DNA of 47,849 bases from Bacillota bacterium (GTDB taxonomy: Bacteria; Bacillota; Clostridia; Peptostreptococcales; Anaerovoracaceae). Both the position numbers and the translations under genes were made by a program. The DNA lies in assembly GCA_030525285.1 (NCBI GenBank), contig JAUNFA010000011.1, positions 1 through 47,849 of the forward strand. Direction: 5' to 3'. Under the pieces are notes generated by a model. That model saw nothing but the letters and a program-made list of their open reading frames with translations. It had not been told where the DNA came from and did not search any database. Of the stretch, positions 9,365 to 17,651 are shown piece after piece. The number at the start of each line of letters is the position of its first letter. Positions within the stretch are counted from its first letter, which is position 1.

Positions 9365-9733
9365 ATGGCAAGAATTGCCGGTGTAGACTTACCAAATGAA
9401 AAAAGAATAGAAGCTGGTTTAACCTACATCTATGGTATCGGTTGGACTACTTCAAGAGAAATCTTAAAGAAGACTGGCATCAATCCTGACACTAGAGTTA
9501 AGGATCTTACTGAAGATGAAGCTGGTAAAATCAGAAAGGTTATCGAAGCTGACTACATGGTAGAAGGTGATCTGAGAAGAGACGTTAACCTGAACATTAA
9601 GAGATTAATGGAAATCGGATGCTACAGAGGCATCAGACACAGAAGAGGTCTGCCTGTAAGAGGACAGAAGACTAAGACAAACGCTAGAACTCGTAAAGGT
9701 CCTAAAAAGACTGTTGGTAGAAAGAAGAAGTAA
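9365..9733 (+). CDS. rpsM: 30S ribosomal protein S13
   Basis: S13 sits in the 30S head and contacts the P-site tRNA and 50S subunit. The 122-aa product begins [16 protein letters not shown], a diagnostic S13 start. It has the helix-hairpin segment [36 protein letters not shown], and a Lys-rich tail. The frame is open 41 codons further upstream, but the ATG after AGGAGGAAAAT is the family start. Confidence 0.96.
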   Translation: MARIAGVDLPNEKRIEAGLTYIYGIGWTTSREILKKTGINPDTRVKDLTEDEAGKIRKVIEADYMVEGDLRRDVNLNIKRLMEIGCYRGIRHRRGLPVRGQKTKTNARTRKGPKKTVGRKKK

Positions 9734-9748
9734 AGGAGGTAGAGTGAT

Positions 9749-10147
9749 ATGGCTAAAGCTGCAAAGAAAGCTGTTAGAAAAAAGAGAAAAGAGCGTAAGA
9801 ATATTGAAAAAGGCCAGGCACATATTCAGGCTACCTTTAACAATACATTAGTAACCCTGACAGATATGCAGGGTAATGCACTTTCATGGTCAAGCGCAGG
9901 TTCACTGGGCTTCAAGGGATCAAGAAAGTCAACTCCGTTTGCTGCACAGTCCGCTGCAGAAGAAGCTGCAAAGGGCGCAATGGAGCACGGCCTCAAGACA
10001 GTTGAAGTTTACGTTAAGGGTCCAGGATCCGGAAGAGAAGCTGCAATCAGAGCACTGGCTGCAGTAGGTCTTGAAATCACTATGATTAAGGACATTACAC
10101 CAATTCCACACAATGGATGCAGACCGCCTAAGCGTAGAAGAGTCTAA
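9749..10147 (+). CDS. rpsK: 30S ribosomal protein S11
   Basis: S11 forms part of the 30S platform near the E-site mRNA. The 132-aa product has a basic N-terminus, the core [33 protein letters not shown], and the invariant C-terminus [21 protein letters not shown] precedes the ATG 15 nt after rpsM. Confidence 0.97.
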   Translation: MAKAAKKAVRKKRKERKNIEKGQAHIQATFNNTLVTLTDMQGNALSWSSAGSLGFKGSRKSTPFAAQSAAEEAAKGAMEHGLKTVEVYVKGPGSGREAAIRALAAVGLEITMIKDITPIPHNGCRPPKRRRV

Positions 10148-10168
10148 TTGGAAGGGAGGAGCAGTACT

Positions 10169-10756
10169 ATGGCAGTAAATAGAGATCCAATTCTTAAGAG
10201 ATGCAGATCACTTCAGATCGACCCAAGTCATCTCGGAATTTTCAAGGAGTCAAAGAGAACTCCTAACAGAGGAAACAGAAAAATGAGTGAATACGGCATT
10301 CAGCTTCGTGAAAAGCAGAGAGCTAAGTTCATTTATGGTGTAGAAGAAAAGCAGTTCAGAAATCTTTTTGATAAGGCTGCTAAGAAGTCAGGCATCACTG
10401 GTGAAAACCTACTGATTATGCTTGAAGAAAGACTTGACAATGTAGTATACAGAATGGGCCTCTCAACTACAAGAAGAGAAGCTAGACAGCTTGTTAACCA
10501 CGGTCATTTCACAGTAAATGGCAAGAAGGTAAACATTCCTTCATACCTGGTTAAGGTTGGCGATGTAATCGCAGTTAAGGAAAAGAGTGTGAAGTCACCT
10601 AAATTCAAGGAAATTCAGGACATGGAAGTTGGTATTCCTGCATGGCTCACAGTTAACAGAGACAAGCTCGAAGGTACAGTTGTTGCAGAACCTACAAGAG
10701 ATCAGATTGATGTTCCAGTTGAAGAGCACCTGATCGTCGAATTATATTCTAAGTAA
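10169..10756 (+). CDS. rpsD: 30S ribosomal protein S4 (form lacking the N-terminal zinc knuckle)
   Basis: S4 nucleates 30S assembly. The 195-aa product has the S4 RNA-binding domain ([38 protein letters not shown]). Its N-terminus reads [22 protein letters not shown], with a single cysteine where zinc-type S4 has four. This is the cysteine-poor variant common in Clostridia. The ATG after GGGAGGAGCAGT is chosen over an in-frame TTG seven codons upstream. Its place just before rpoA is canonical. Confidence 0.95.
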   Translation: MAVNRDPILKRCRSLQIDPSHLGIFKESKRTPNRGNRKMSEYGIQLREKQRAKFIYGVEEKQFRNLFDKAAKKSGITGENLLIMLEERLDNVVYRMGLSTTRREARQLVNHGHFTVNGKKVNIPSYLVKVGDVIAVKEKSVKSPKFKEIQDMEVGIPAWLTVNRDKLEGTVVAEPTRDQIDVPVEEHLIVELYSK

Positions 10757-10803
10757 TATAACGGCTAATCGTTGTTACCATGGAATGAAAAGGAGGGTTT
10801 CGA

Positions 10804-11751
10804 GTGATAGAAATCGAAAAGCCAACAATCGAGTATGTTTGTTCAAGCGAAGATCCCAATTACGGAAAATTCGTAGTAGAGCCTCTTGAAAGAGGTTATG
10901 GTACAACTTTGGGAAACAGCTTAAGAAGAATTCTTCTAAGCTCCCTCCCTGGTGTAGCCGTTACATCAGTGAAAATTGACGGTATTCTTCATGAATTTTC
11001 AACAATTCCCGGCGTTAAGGAGGATGTAACTGAAATCATCCTTAATTTAAAGAAGCTGGCAGTTAAGCTGAATAACGAAAATGCCAAAAAGGTATTAATT
11101 AATGCTATCGGACCAAAGGAAGTAACTGCGGCAGATATCCTGGGTGATACGGACATTGAGATCGTTAATCCGGATCTGCACATTGCTACTCTGGAGGAAA
11201 ATGCAACTCTCATCATGGAGATTAATCTGGCAAGAGGAAGAGGATATGTTCCATCAGAAATGAACAAGGATGAAAACACTCCTATTTCTGTAATTCCTAC
11301 AGATTCAATCTATACTCCTGTCAGAAAGTGCAATTTCACTGTTGAAAACACAAGAGTAGGTCAGGTTACTGACTATGACAAGTTAATTCTGGAGCTGTGG
11401 ACTGATGGAACAATTGCGCCTGATGAAGGTGTATCAATTGGTGCCAAAATCATGCAGGAGCATCTGGGTCTGTTCGTTGGACTTACTGATTTGACTGATG
11501 GAATGGACATTATGGTTGTGCCTGAACAGGATCACAGAGAAAAGGCCCTCGAGATGACAATCGAAGAACTTGAACTTTCAGTTCGTTCATTCAACTGTCT
11601 GAAGAGAGCTGCAATCAACACTGTTGAGGAATTAACTAACAGAAGCGAAGAAGATATGATGAAGGTTAGAAACCTTGGTAAGAAGTCACTTGACGAAGTT
11701 AAGCACAAGCTTGAAGAATTAGGCTTGGGTCTTAAGCAGGGTGACGAATAA
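10804..11751 (+). CDS. rpoA: RNA polymerase alpha subunit (GTG start)
   Basis: The alpha dimer scaffolds RNA polymerase, and its C-terminal domain contacts UP elements and activators. The 315-aa product has the N-terminal assembly domain ([34 protein letters not shown]) and a C-terminal helix-hairpin-helix domain ([20 protein letters not shown]). Translation appears to start at GTG 10804, 6 nt after AAAGGAGGG. No ATG gives a family-like N-terminus. Confidence 0.97.
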   Translation: MIEIEKPTIEYVCSSEDPNYGKFVVEPLERGYGTTLGNSLRRILLSSLPGVAVTSVKIDGILHEFSTIPGVKEDVTEIILNLKKLAVKLNNENAKKVLINAIGPKEVTAADILGDTDIEIVNPDLHIATLEENATLIMEINLARGRGYVPSEMNKDENTPISVIPTDSIYTPVRKCNFTVENTRVGQVTDYDKLILELWTDGTIAPDEGVSIGAKIMQEHLGLFVGLTDLTDGMDIMVVPEQDHREKALEMTIEELELSVRSFNCLKRAAINTVEELTNRSEEDMMKVRNLGKKSLDEVKHKLEELGLGLKQGDE

Positions 11752-11769
11752 TATAAGGAGGACGAATCG

Positions 11770-12111
11770 ATGCCAGGATATAAGAAATTAGGCAGAGACT
11801 CAGCTCATAGAAAGTCAATGTTGAGAAACCTTGTTACTGACCTGCTCAGAGAAGGTAGAATCACAACAACAGAAGACAGAGCTAAGGAAGCCAGAAGACA
11901 GGCAGAAAAAATGATTACACTTGCTAAGCGTGGAGATCTTCACGCAAGAAGACAGGTGCTGTCATATGTATATGACGAAACAGTTGTTACTAAGCTCTTT
12001 GATGAAATCGCACCAAAGTACGAAGACAGACAGGGCGGATATACTAGAATTCTCAAGCTGGGACCTCGCAGAGGCGACAATGCAGAAGAAGTATTCGTAG
12101 AATTAGTATAA
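11770..12111 (+). CDS. rplQ: 50S ribosomal protein L17
   Basis: Last gene of the super-operon. The 113-aa product starts [20 protein letters not shown] and ends with the [19 protein letters not shown] family C-terminus. AAGGAGG precedes the ATG. A strong terminator begins 14 nt after the stop, separating this operon from the minus-strand gene beyond. Confidence 0.97.
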   Translation: MPGYKKLGRDSAHRKSMLRNLVTDLLREGRITTTEDRAKEARRQAEKMITLAKRGDLHARRQVLSYVYDETVVTKLFDEIAPKYEDRQGGYTRILKLGPRRGDNAEEVFVELV

Positions 12112-12125
12112 GTACAAACGAGATT

Positions 12126-12151
12126 CCCCGGAAGAAATTCCGGGGTTTTTT
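12126..12151 (+). terminator. Rho-independent terminator of the ribosomal super-operon
   Basis: A perfect 8-bp stem CCCCGGAA/TTCCGGGG with a GAAA tetraloop is followed by six Ts, 14 nt after the rplQ stop. Confidence 0.95.
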
Positions 12152-12156
12152 GATGA

Positions 12157-12191
12157 AACAAAACAGGATGCCGTTTTACCTGCATCCTGTT
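12157..12191 (-). terminator. Terminator of the minus-strand phosphoesterase-like gene
   Basis: Read on the minus strand, AACAGGATGC and GCATCCTGTT form a perfect 10-bp stem with a 10-nt loop, followed by TTGTTTC. It lies about 50 nt past the stop of the gene ending at 12242 and faces the rplQ terminator. Confidence 0.8.
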
Positions 12192-12241
12192 AAATGACTG
12201 TGAGACAAGACTTTGTATATAATCATGTCTTTGATATGAAA

Positions 12242-12937
12242 TTAAGCCGGGAAGGCTTCAACAAGTTCATACATCACGTAGAACGGGTCCATAGCGAGAT
12301 CCATCTGATAATGACCGCAGAACCAGAAGTTGTAGTGAAGCTTGCTTTCTATTTCGTCCAGCCAGAGTTCTGTTGATTTATCAAGCGAATCCTCGCTTAC
12401 CATTGGAGGCAAAGGTATGGCAGGAGCAAATTTTGCCGGTGCAGAGTGGGTCAAAACCACATCCACAATCCATCCGTTATCCTCGCAAGCACTTTCAACG
12501 CGAGCTTTTATGGAAGCATCTGGCTGCTCATCAGGATACCAGCCTACTCCCTGACGAATGCAGAATTCTTTGTTCGGGCTGTAGCCACCGCCACAGACAA
12601 GGGTTTTGTGGCCGTTAAAGTCATAAATTTCCCCATCCTTTGCGAATATGTAATCAGGGAACTCCTCTTCGATATAAGCAGTGCCGCCATGCCACGCTAT
12701 TTCTTTGTAGCAGTCAAGATTTTCGGGTCTGATTTCGTGACATCCATGGACAAAAAAGAACTTTATCGGAAGAGCGCTTACATTTTTTTTCTTATAATAG
12801 TCGTACTGACCGCCGTTAAAGTTCATGGATGCTCCACCGAGAACAATCATTATATCGTCTTTGGTCGTTCCCATGGCATTGCAGAAATCCTGAATTCTTG
12901 AGAAGTCTCCGTTTGTATCACCAGTTAAATAAATCAT
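12242..12937 (-). CDS. Calcineurin-like phosphoesterase-fold protein with eroded metal site
   Basis: The 231-aa product aligns by eye with the small clostridial metallophosphoesterases that start MIYxTGDTHGDF. The fold landmarks are there: TGDTNGDF (residues 5-12), WHGG (82-85), FNGHKTLVCGGG (108-118), LTHSAP (162-167), FCGHYQ (206-211). Several expected metal ligands are replaced: His to Asn at 9, Asp to Gly at 35 (LGGAS instead of xGDxG), Asn to Cys at 67 (GCHE for GNHE), and His to Gln at 211 (GHYQ for GHYH). Asp7, His68, His164 and His209 remain. The start ATG at 12937 follows AAGGAGGAAT; in-frame codons further upstream lack such a site. It may be inactive, or bind a ligand rather than hydrolyse it. 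Confidence 0.85.
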   Translation of the reverse strand: MIYLTGDTNGDFSRIQDFCNAMGTTKDDIMIVLGGASMNFNGGQYDYYKKKNVSALPIKFFFVHGCHEIRPENLDCYKEIAWHGGTAYIEEEFPDYIFAKDGEIYDFNGHKTLVCGGGYSPNKEFCIRQGVGWYPDEQPDASIKARVESACEDNGWIVDVVLTHSAPAKFAPAIPLPPMVSEDSLDKSTELWLDEIESKLHYNFWFCGHYQMDLAMDPFYVMYELVEAFPA

Positions 12938-13058
12938 TGTATTCCTCCTTAATTGCGTAGGGTTATTATAACACAAAGGGCACTCAAATTTGTTCATGTA
13001 TGTTATAATGACATGAAAATCATTTGGAAGGACAAAGTTAAAGGAACAGACAGTTAAC

Positions 13059-13670
13059 ATGAGCAGGAAAGCATCAAGAGATACACGAGGTAAAATAATT
13101 ACGGCTGCCTGGAAGCTGTTTTATGAGCAGGGCTATGAAGAAACCACAATAGAAGAAATCGTAGAGGAATCAGGAACATCTAAAGGATCCTATTATCATT
13201 ATTTCAGAAGCAAGGACGACCTTCTGGGCACATTGTCCGACCTGTTTGACCGTAAATACGAGGAACTTGAACCGGAAATTGCCAATATTGATTCATGCTA
13301 TGAGAAGCTGATCGTTCTTAACAGGGAACTTTTTACAATGATTGAGAACAGCATTTCTCAGGATCTTTTGGCAAGATTGTTAAGTTCGCAGCTTACAACA
13401 CGCGGCGAGAAATATCTTCTGGACAGAAACAGATATTATTATAAGCTTCTTCGCAAAATATGCATTGTGGGACAGGAAAGCGGTGAACTTGCAGACGATA
13501 TGAGCGTAAATGAAATGGTAAAGCTGTACGCAGTTCTCGAAAGAGCCTTCCTGTACGACTGGTGCATATGCAATGGAGAGTATTCTCTGAGAAGCTATGG
13601 GTCAGCAAATATGAGCGAATTTTTAAAGAGATTTTTAAGTGACAATACATTGAATGAAATCGTGAAATAG
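13059..13670 (+). CDS. TetR/AcrR-family transcriptional regulator
   Basis: The 203-aa product has an N-terminal TetR DNA-binding domain (residues about 10-57), with the helix-turn-helix in TTIEEIVEESGTSKGSYYHYF. The ligand-binding C-terminal half is all-helical and not specific to a known subgroup. An AAGGA site lies 13 nt before the ATG, rather far. It is divergent from the phosphoesterase-like gene across a 121-nt gap holding TATAAT-like boxes on both strands (13004-13009 on +), the usual layout for a TetR repressor and target. The rpoD promoter overlaps its 3' end. The ligand is unknown. Confidence 0.9.
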   Translation: MSRKASRDTRGKIITAAWKLFYEQGYEETTIEEIVEESGTSKGSYYHYFRSKDDLLGTLSDLFDRKYEELEPEIANIDSCYEKLIVLNRELFTMIENSISQDLLARLLSSQLTTRGEKYLLDRNRYYYKLLRKICIVGQESGELADDMSVNEMVKLYAVLERAFLYDWCICNGEYSLRSYGSANMSEFLKRFLSDNTLNEIVK

Positions 13671-13678
13671 ATTATAAT
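13650..13678 (+). promoter_or_regulatory. sigma-A type promoter of rpoD
   Basis: TTGAAT (13650-13655), a 17-nt spacer and TATAAT (13673-13678). The promoter overlaps the end of the tetR-type gene and lies 41 nt before the rpoD ATG. Confidence 0.75.
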
Positions 13679-13719
13679 TATTAATTAGCGAACGATAAAA
13701 ATGATAAATGAGGAGCAAA

Positions 13720-14898
13720 ATGACTGAAGAAGGCAAAGCATTAGGAGCGGATGCAGCATCATCAACAGGTGAAGCTGTGACTGTAATATCTGAAGAAAAA
13801 TTAATGGAAATAACGGCTAATCTCATTCTTAAAGCCGGAGCCAGCAAGACGTTGACATATACTGAAATTGCCAATGCTCTAGGCGACCGTGATATCGATA
13901 AGGAGCAGATGGATAATCTGTGTGAGAAACTGATTGAATGCGGTATTGAACTAGGTTCTGTTGAGACTGTGGATGATGATGACATTGACAACGATGATGA
14001 TGAAGATGATGAATTCGATCACAATGCGGCAGAAGTCGATCTGGAGAAAGCATATGCTAACGATTTGAGCGTGGATGACCCGGTAAGAATGTATCTGAAG
14101 CAGATTGGTAAGGTGCCACTTCTTACGGCTGAAGAGGAAGTAGAGCTGGCCAAGCGTGCAGAAGCGGGGGATAAGTATGCCGTTGAGAAGCTCTGTACGG
14201 CGAATCTGAGACTCGTAGTATCAATTGCGAAAAAATATGTAGGAAGAGGTCTGCTATTCCTGGATCTCATTCAGGAGGGCAATCTGGGGCTTATGAAGGC
14301 TGTTGAGAAGTTTGACTGGACAAAGGGCTTCAAATTCTCCACATACGCAACGTGGTGGATTAGACAGGCTGTTACAAGGTCTATTGCGGATCAGGCGAGA
14401 ACCATCAGAATTCCTGTTCATATGGTGGAGACAATCAACAGAATGTCAAGGGTTAGAAGACAGCTGACAGGTGAACTGGGCAGAGAACCTAATACGAAAG
14501 AAATCGCCGATGCCATGGGTATGACAGAGGATAAGGTGCGCGATATTCTCAAGAGCGCCCAGGAACCTACGTCCATGGACGCGACTGTAGGTGACGAGGA
14601 AGACAGCCACCTGGGAGATTTCATTCCGGATGAAAATGCAGAGTCACCGGCTGATGCTGCTTCTAACGTATTCCTGAGAGGTCAGATATATGAACTGCTC
14701 GATGAACTTACAGAAAGAGAGAAGAGAGTAATCATAGAACGTTTTGGTCTTGCAGGTGAGCCACCAAGGACTCTGGAACAGGTGGGACAGGAAATGGGTG
14801 TAACTAGAGAAAGAATACGTCAGATAGAAGCCAAGGCAATAAGAAAACTGAGACATCCGACCAGGAAGAAACGTCTGGAAGGATATCTGGAGAGTTAG
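13720..14898 (+). CDS. rpoD: Housekeeping sigma-70 factor RpoD/SigA
   Basis: Primary sigma factor. The order is: region 1.1-like N-terminus, a very acidic stretch ([16 protein letters not shown], residues about 86-101), region 1.2 ([17 protein letters not shown]), region 2 ([48 protein letters not shown]), region 3, and region 4 ([20 protein letters not shown]). The ATG at 13720 is preferred: an ATG four codons earlier would place the AGGAG ribosome site inside the gene. The product is 392 aa. In many Firmicutes rpoD follows dnaG; here it follows a TetR gene and has its own promoter. Confidence 0.96.
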   Translation: MTEEGKALGADAASSTGEAVTVISEEKLMEITANLILKAGASKTLTYTEIANALGDRDIDKEQMDNLCEKLIECGIELGSVETVDDDDIDNDDDEDDEFDHNAAEVDLEKAYANDLSVDDPVRMYLKQIGKVPLLTAEEEVELAKRAEAGDKYAVEKLCTANLRLVVSIAKKYVGRGLLFLDLIQEGNLGLMKAVEKFDWTKGFKFSTYATWWIRQAVTRSIADQARTIRIPVHMVETINRMSRVRRQLTGELGREPNTKEIADAMGMTEDKVRDILKSAQEPTSMDATVGDEEDSHLGDFIPDENAESPADAASNVFLRGQIYELLDELTEREKRVIIERFGLAGEPPRTLEQVGQEMGVTRERIRQIEAKAIRKLRHPTRKKRLEGYLES

Positions 14899-14977
14899 TT
14901 GAATATTTGGCAGTAAGCGATATGTTCTTGAAATATTTTTATTTCAGGATAGAGTTTAGTCTATAATAAGACCATGG

Positions 14978-15016
14978 CGATAACCGTTCAAATTACAGGT
15001 TATCGTCTGTTTTTTT
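14978..15016 (+). terminator. Rho-independent terminator downstream of rpoD
   Basis: CGATAACC/GGTTATCG (8 bp) with a 12-nt loop is followed by TCTGTTTTTTT. A TATAAT box at 14962-14967 lies just upstream with a poor -35, so a very short transcript ending here cannot be excluded. Confidence 0.8.
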
Positions 15017-15038
15017 ATTACTCTAATCTATAAATAGT

Positions 15039-15054
15039 ACAGAATTGATTCTGT
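15039..15054. promoter_or_regulatory. Palindromic operator candidate upstream of the putP-type gene
   Basis: ACAGAAT-TG-ATTCTGT is a perfect 7-bp inverted repeat with a 2-nt centre. It lies immediately upstream of two TATAAT boxes (15064-15069 and 15079-15084) and about 80 nt before the symporter start. The position fits a repressor or activator site. The protein that binds it is unknown. Confidence 0.5.
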
Positions 15055-15057
15055 ATT

Positions 15058-15084
15058 TTGGTCTATAATCTGTGGTGTTATAAT
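15058..15084 (+). promoter_or_regulatory. Probable promoter of the putP-type symporter
   Basis: TATAAT at 15079-15084 with a weak TTGGTC -35 (15058-15063, 15-nt spacing). The leader is about 45 nt to the ATG at 15134. Confidence 0.4.
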
Positions 15085-15133
15085 ATACGAGCGTATCGAT
15101 GATACGGGCAATTATGTTTTAAGGAGAAATAAT

Positions 15134-16645
15134 ATGAACGCAGAGATTATTGTATTTATGCTATACTTTGTTGCCGTATTTGGAGTAAGTCTTATCTTCT
15201 TCTTTAACGGCACCAATAAAGGTGGTAAAGACTATTTCCTGGGAGGCAGAAGCATGGGTCCATGGGTTACTGCAATGTCAGCGCAGGCATCTGACATGTC
15301 AGGATGGCTGCTCATGGGACTTCCCGGCTCAATTCTGGCCTTTGGATTTGGCAAGATGTGGATCGGTATCGGTCTCGCATTAGGAACGGCTGCAAACTGG
15401 ATTTTCTGTGCCAGAAGGCTCAGAAGATTCTCCAAGGCAGCGGGAGACGCAATTACGCTCCCTGAATACCTTTCCAACAGATTCAAAGCTAAATCAAATA
15501 CTATGCAGCTGGTGTGTGCTGTAATATTCTTGGTATGCTTCACAGTTTACGTGGCATCAGCATTCGTATCAGGCGCAACAGTATTTACAGAACTGTTCCC
15601 TAATATCAGCGAAAAGGTTGCAATGGTAATTTTTGCAGTGCTTATCATTGCATACACTATGCTGGGCGGATTCAAGGCAGTATGCTGGACAGATTTCTTC
15701 CAGGGATTACTCATGCTTGCAGCACTTCTGGCAATTCCTATTGTAATTCTGTTCACCAAATCACTGGATACAGCACTCCTTGATAATGTGTACTCATATA
15801 CTGATACTGACGGAAGCATAGTGGAATGTGTATTCGGAACAGGAATCTTTGACGCAGGATGGAGAGATATCGTATCAGGTCTCGCATGGGGATTGGGCTA
15901 TTTCGGTATGCCTCACATTCTTGTAAGATTCATGTCAATTGAAAAACCGTCAATGGTAAGAAAGAGTGCAATTATCGCAATCATATGGGTTGTTCTGACT
16001 TTAGGTTCAGCATGTGTTATCGCATACATGGGAAGAATGATTGTTGCAGAACAGTTGCTTACAGTAGGGGCACAGAAGACCATATTCATAGTAATGGCAA
16101 GAATGTTCTTCCCTGCTGCAATTTCCGGAATATTTCTTGCAGCTATAATGGCAGCGGCTGTATCCACAGCAGACTCACAGATTCTGGTAGCATCAAGTTC
16201 ATTTACAGAAGATATTTACAAGCCACTCATCAGACCTAACGCATCCGAAAAGGAAGTGCTGGCTGTAGGAAGACTGGTTGTTCTCGCTGTCGCAGTCGTT
16301 GCATTCCTGATAGCTTCATCCAAGGGAACAGGAGCTCAGGCAATCATGAACATGGTAGAGAATGCATGGGCTGGATTCGGATCAGCATTCGGACCGGTAA
16401 TATTGCTGTCTCTCTTCTGGAAAAGATTCAACTATCTTGGAGCGGTAGCAGGTATTATCGTTGGCGCTCTTGTTGATGTGTTCTGGCTCTTCTGCCTGAC
16501 AGCGTCCACAGGAATTTATGAACTGGCACCGGGATTCCTTTGCGGAGGTATTGCGGCAGTAGTTGTAACATTGATTACACCGGAACCATCGGCTGAAGTT
16601 ATTGAAATTTACAACATTGCAACTGATGAAAGTCTAGATGACTAA
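15134..16645 (+). CDS. putP: Sodium/proline symporter-like SSS-family transporter
   Basis: The 503-aa membrane protein of the solute:sodium symporter family has about 13 hydrophobic segments. The N-terminus has the PutP-like FLGGRSMGPWVTAMSAQASDMSGW, then WTDFFQGLLML, and the Na+-site region AAIMAAAVSTADSQILVASS in TM8-9. These stretches closely follow PutP/OpuE, so proline uptake is the best guess; related carriers take other solutes. AAGGAG precedes the ATG. It stands alone between the rpoD terminator and the alarmone synthetase, and the palindrome at 15039 may regulate it. Confidence 0.88.
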   Translation: MNAEIIVFMLYFVAVFGVSLIFFFNGTNKGGKDYFLGGRSMGPWVTAMSAQASDMSGWLLMGLPGSILAFGFGKMWIGIGLALGTAANWIFCARRLRRFSKAAGDAITLPEYLSNRFKAKSNTMQLVCAVIFLVCFTVYVASAFVSGATVFTELFPNISEKVAMVIFAVLIIAYTMLGGFKAVCWTDFFQGLLMLAALLAIPIVILFTKSLDTALLDNVYSYTDTDGSIVECVFGTGIFDAGWRDIVSGLAWGLGYFGMPHILVRFMSIEKPSMVRKSAIIAIIWVVLTLGSACVIAYMGRMIVAEQLLTVGAQKTIFIVMARMFFPAAISGIFLAAIMAAAVSTADSQILVASSSFTEDIYKPLIRPNASEKEVLAVGRLVVLAVAVVAFLIASSKGTGAQAIMNMVENAWAGFGSAFGPVILLSLFWKRFNYLGAVAGIIVGALVDVFWLFCLTASTGIYELAPGFLCGGIAAVVVTLITPEPSAEVIEIYNIATDESLDD

Positions 16646-16770
16646 TCAGGCGGATGGCGGACTTCACTAAATCCACACCAAATAAAATTCAGATGTGCTA
16701 CAATTAACTTGGTGTCGTGTACAGAACTGACAGTACATGAAAGAGTTATTGGTAGTAAGGGAGTAGTATT

Positions 16771-17511
16771 GTGGCGAAGGAATTTGAACCAATATCCAAT
16801 CTGATTCAGAGTGCCAAAATCAAGTGGTTGCGCAAGGCTGTTGCAGATGAGGAATTGAGGAGTATTGTTAAAGAAAATATCGAAGAATTCAATATGTTAA
16901 TGACATATTATCGATGTGCGATGATGGAGGTAGAAACCAAGATCAAGGTTCTCAGAGAAGAATTCGCTCTTGAAATAAACCGTAACCCCATTGAGTATTA
17001 CAAGACAAGACTCAAATCCGAATCCAGCATAATTGAAAAACTGCAGAGAAGAGGTCTTTCGACGGATCTCAAAACTATGGAAGAGAACCTCTTTGACATA
17101 GCGGGAATCAGAGTGGTATGCTCATATCCTCAGGACGTTTATACGCTGGCTGACTGCCTTATAAGACAGGACGATATCACCCTCATAGAGATGAAGGATT
17201 ATATCAAGAACCCTAAGCCTAGCGGATACAGGAGTCTGCATCTCATAGTGGAGGTCCCAATCTTCCTCAAGAATGAGAAGAGACTTGTCAAAGTTGAAAT
17301 TCAGTTGAGAACCATAGCCATGGATTTCTGGGCAAGTGTGGAACACAAGCTTCAGTACAAGCAGAAGGTGAATCAGGAAGAAGCTGAGAATCTGGCTCGT
17401 GAACTGGCTGAGTGTGCGGAGATAAGTACGGCCCTGGATTACAGAATGCAGTCAATCAGAAACAGAATTTCGGATATTGAAGAAGAGCGTGAAGATGAGA
17501 ATATAGATTAA
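16771..17511 (+). CDS. Small alarmone synthetase (RelQ/RelP type)
   Basis: A single-domain (p)ppGpp synthetase that transfers pyrophosphate from ATP to GDP/GTP. The RelA/SpoT synthetase motifs are clear: DIAGIRVVCSYPQDVYTLAD, KPSGYRSLHLIVEVP, and VEIQLRTIAMDFWASVEHKL. There is no hydrolase, TGS or ACT domain. At 246 aa it is a little longer than RelQ or RelP (about 210). It starts at GTG after GGGAG. A TGCTACAAT extended -10 box lies at 16696-16704. I cannot assign it to RelP versus RelQ with confidence. Confidence 0.9.
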   Translation: MAKEFEPISNLIQSAKIKWLRKAVADEELRSIVKENIEEFNMLMTYYRCAMMEVETKIKVLREEFALEINRNPIEYYKTRLKSESSIIEKLQRRGLSTDLKTMEENLFDIAGIRVVCSYPQDVYTLADCLIRQDDITLIEMKDYIKNPKPSGYRSLHLIVEVPIFLKNEKRLVKVEIQLRTIAMDFWASVEHKLQYKQKVNQEEAENLARELAECAEISTALDYRMQSIRNRISDIEEEREDENID

Positions 17512-17529
17512 GAAATCAATTATTAAGGG

Positions 17530-17570
17530 ACTACCACATTAACTGTTTGTTAATGTAGTAGTTCTCTTTT
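17530..17570 (+). terminator. Terminator after the alarmone synthetase gene
   Basis: ACTACCACATTAAC pairs with GTTAATGTAGTAGT (one bulged base) around a TGTTT loop, followed by TCTCTTTT. Confidence 0.85.
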
Positions 17571-17651
17571 ATTTTGTCGTGGATTATTGTGAACATATAA
17601 GGTATAATTAATAATGTTTACTATCGTAAAGAGAAGGAGAAAAATAGTTTT

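Noticed and set aside
12781..12790. Run of eight T in the phosphoesterase-like gene as a frameshift site
   Set aside because: The frame continues with family-like residues on both sides, and AAG AAA AAA AAT is an ordinary lysine-rich stretch.
12342..12901. Overlapping + strand frames opposite the phosphoesterase-like gene
   Set aside because: The minus-strand frame has the AAGGAGG site, the terminator and the protein motifs. The + frames have none.
14962..15016. A short regulatory RNA between rpoD and putP (TATAAT box plus hairpin)
   Set aside because: No acceptable -35 element exists, and the hairpin is explained as the rpoD terminator.
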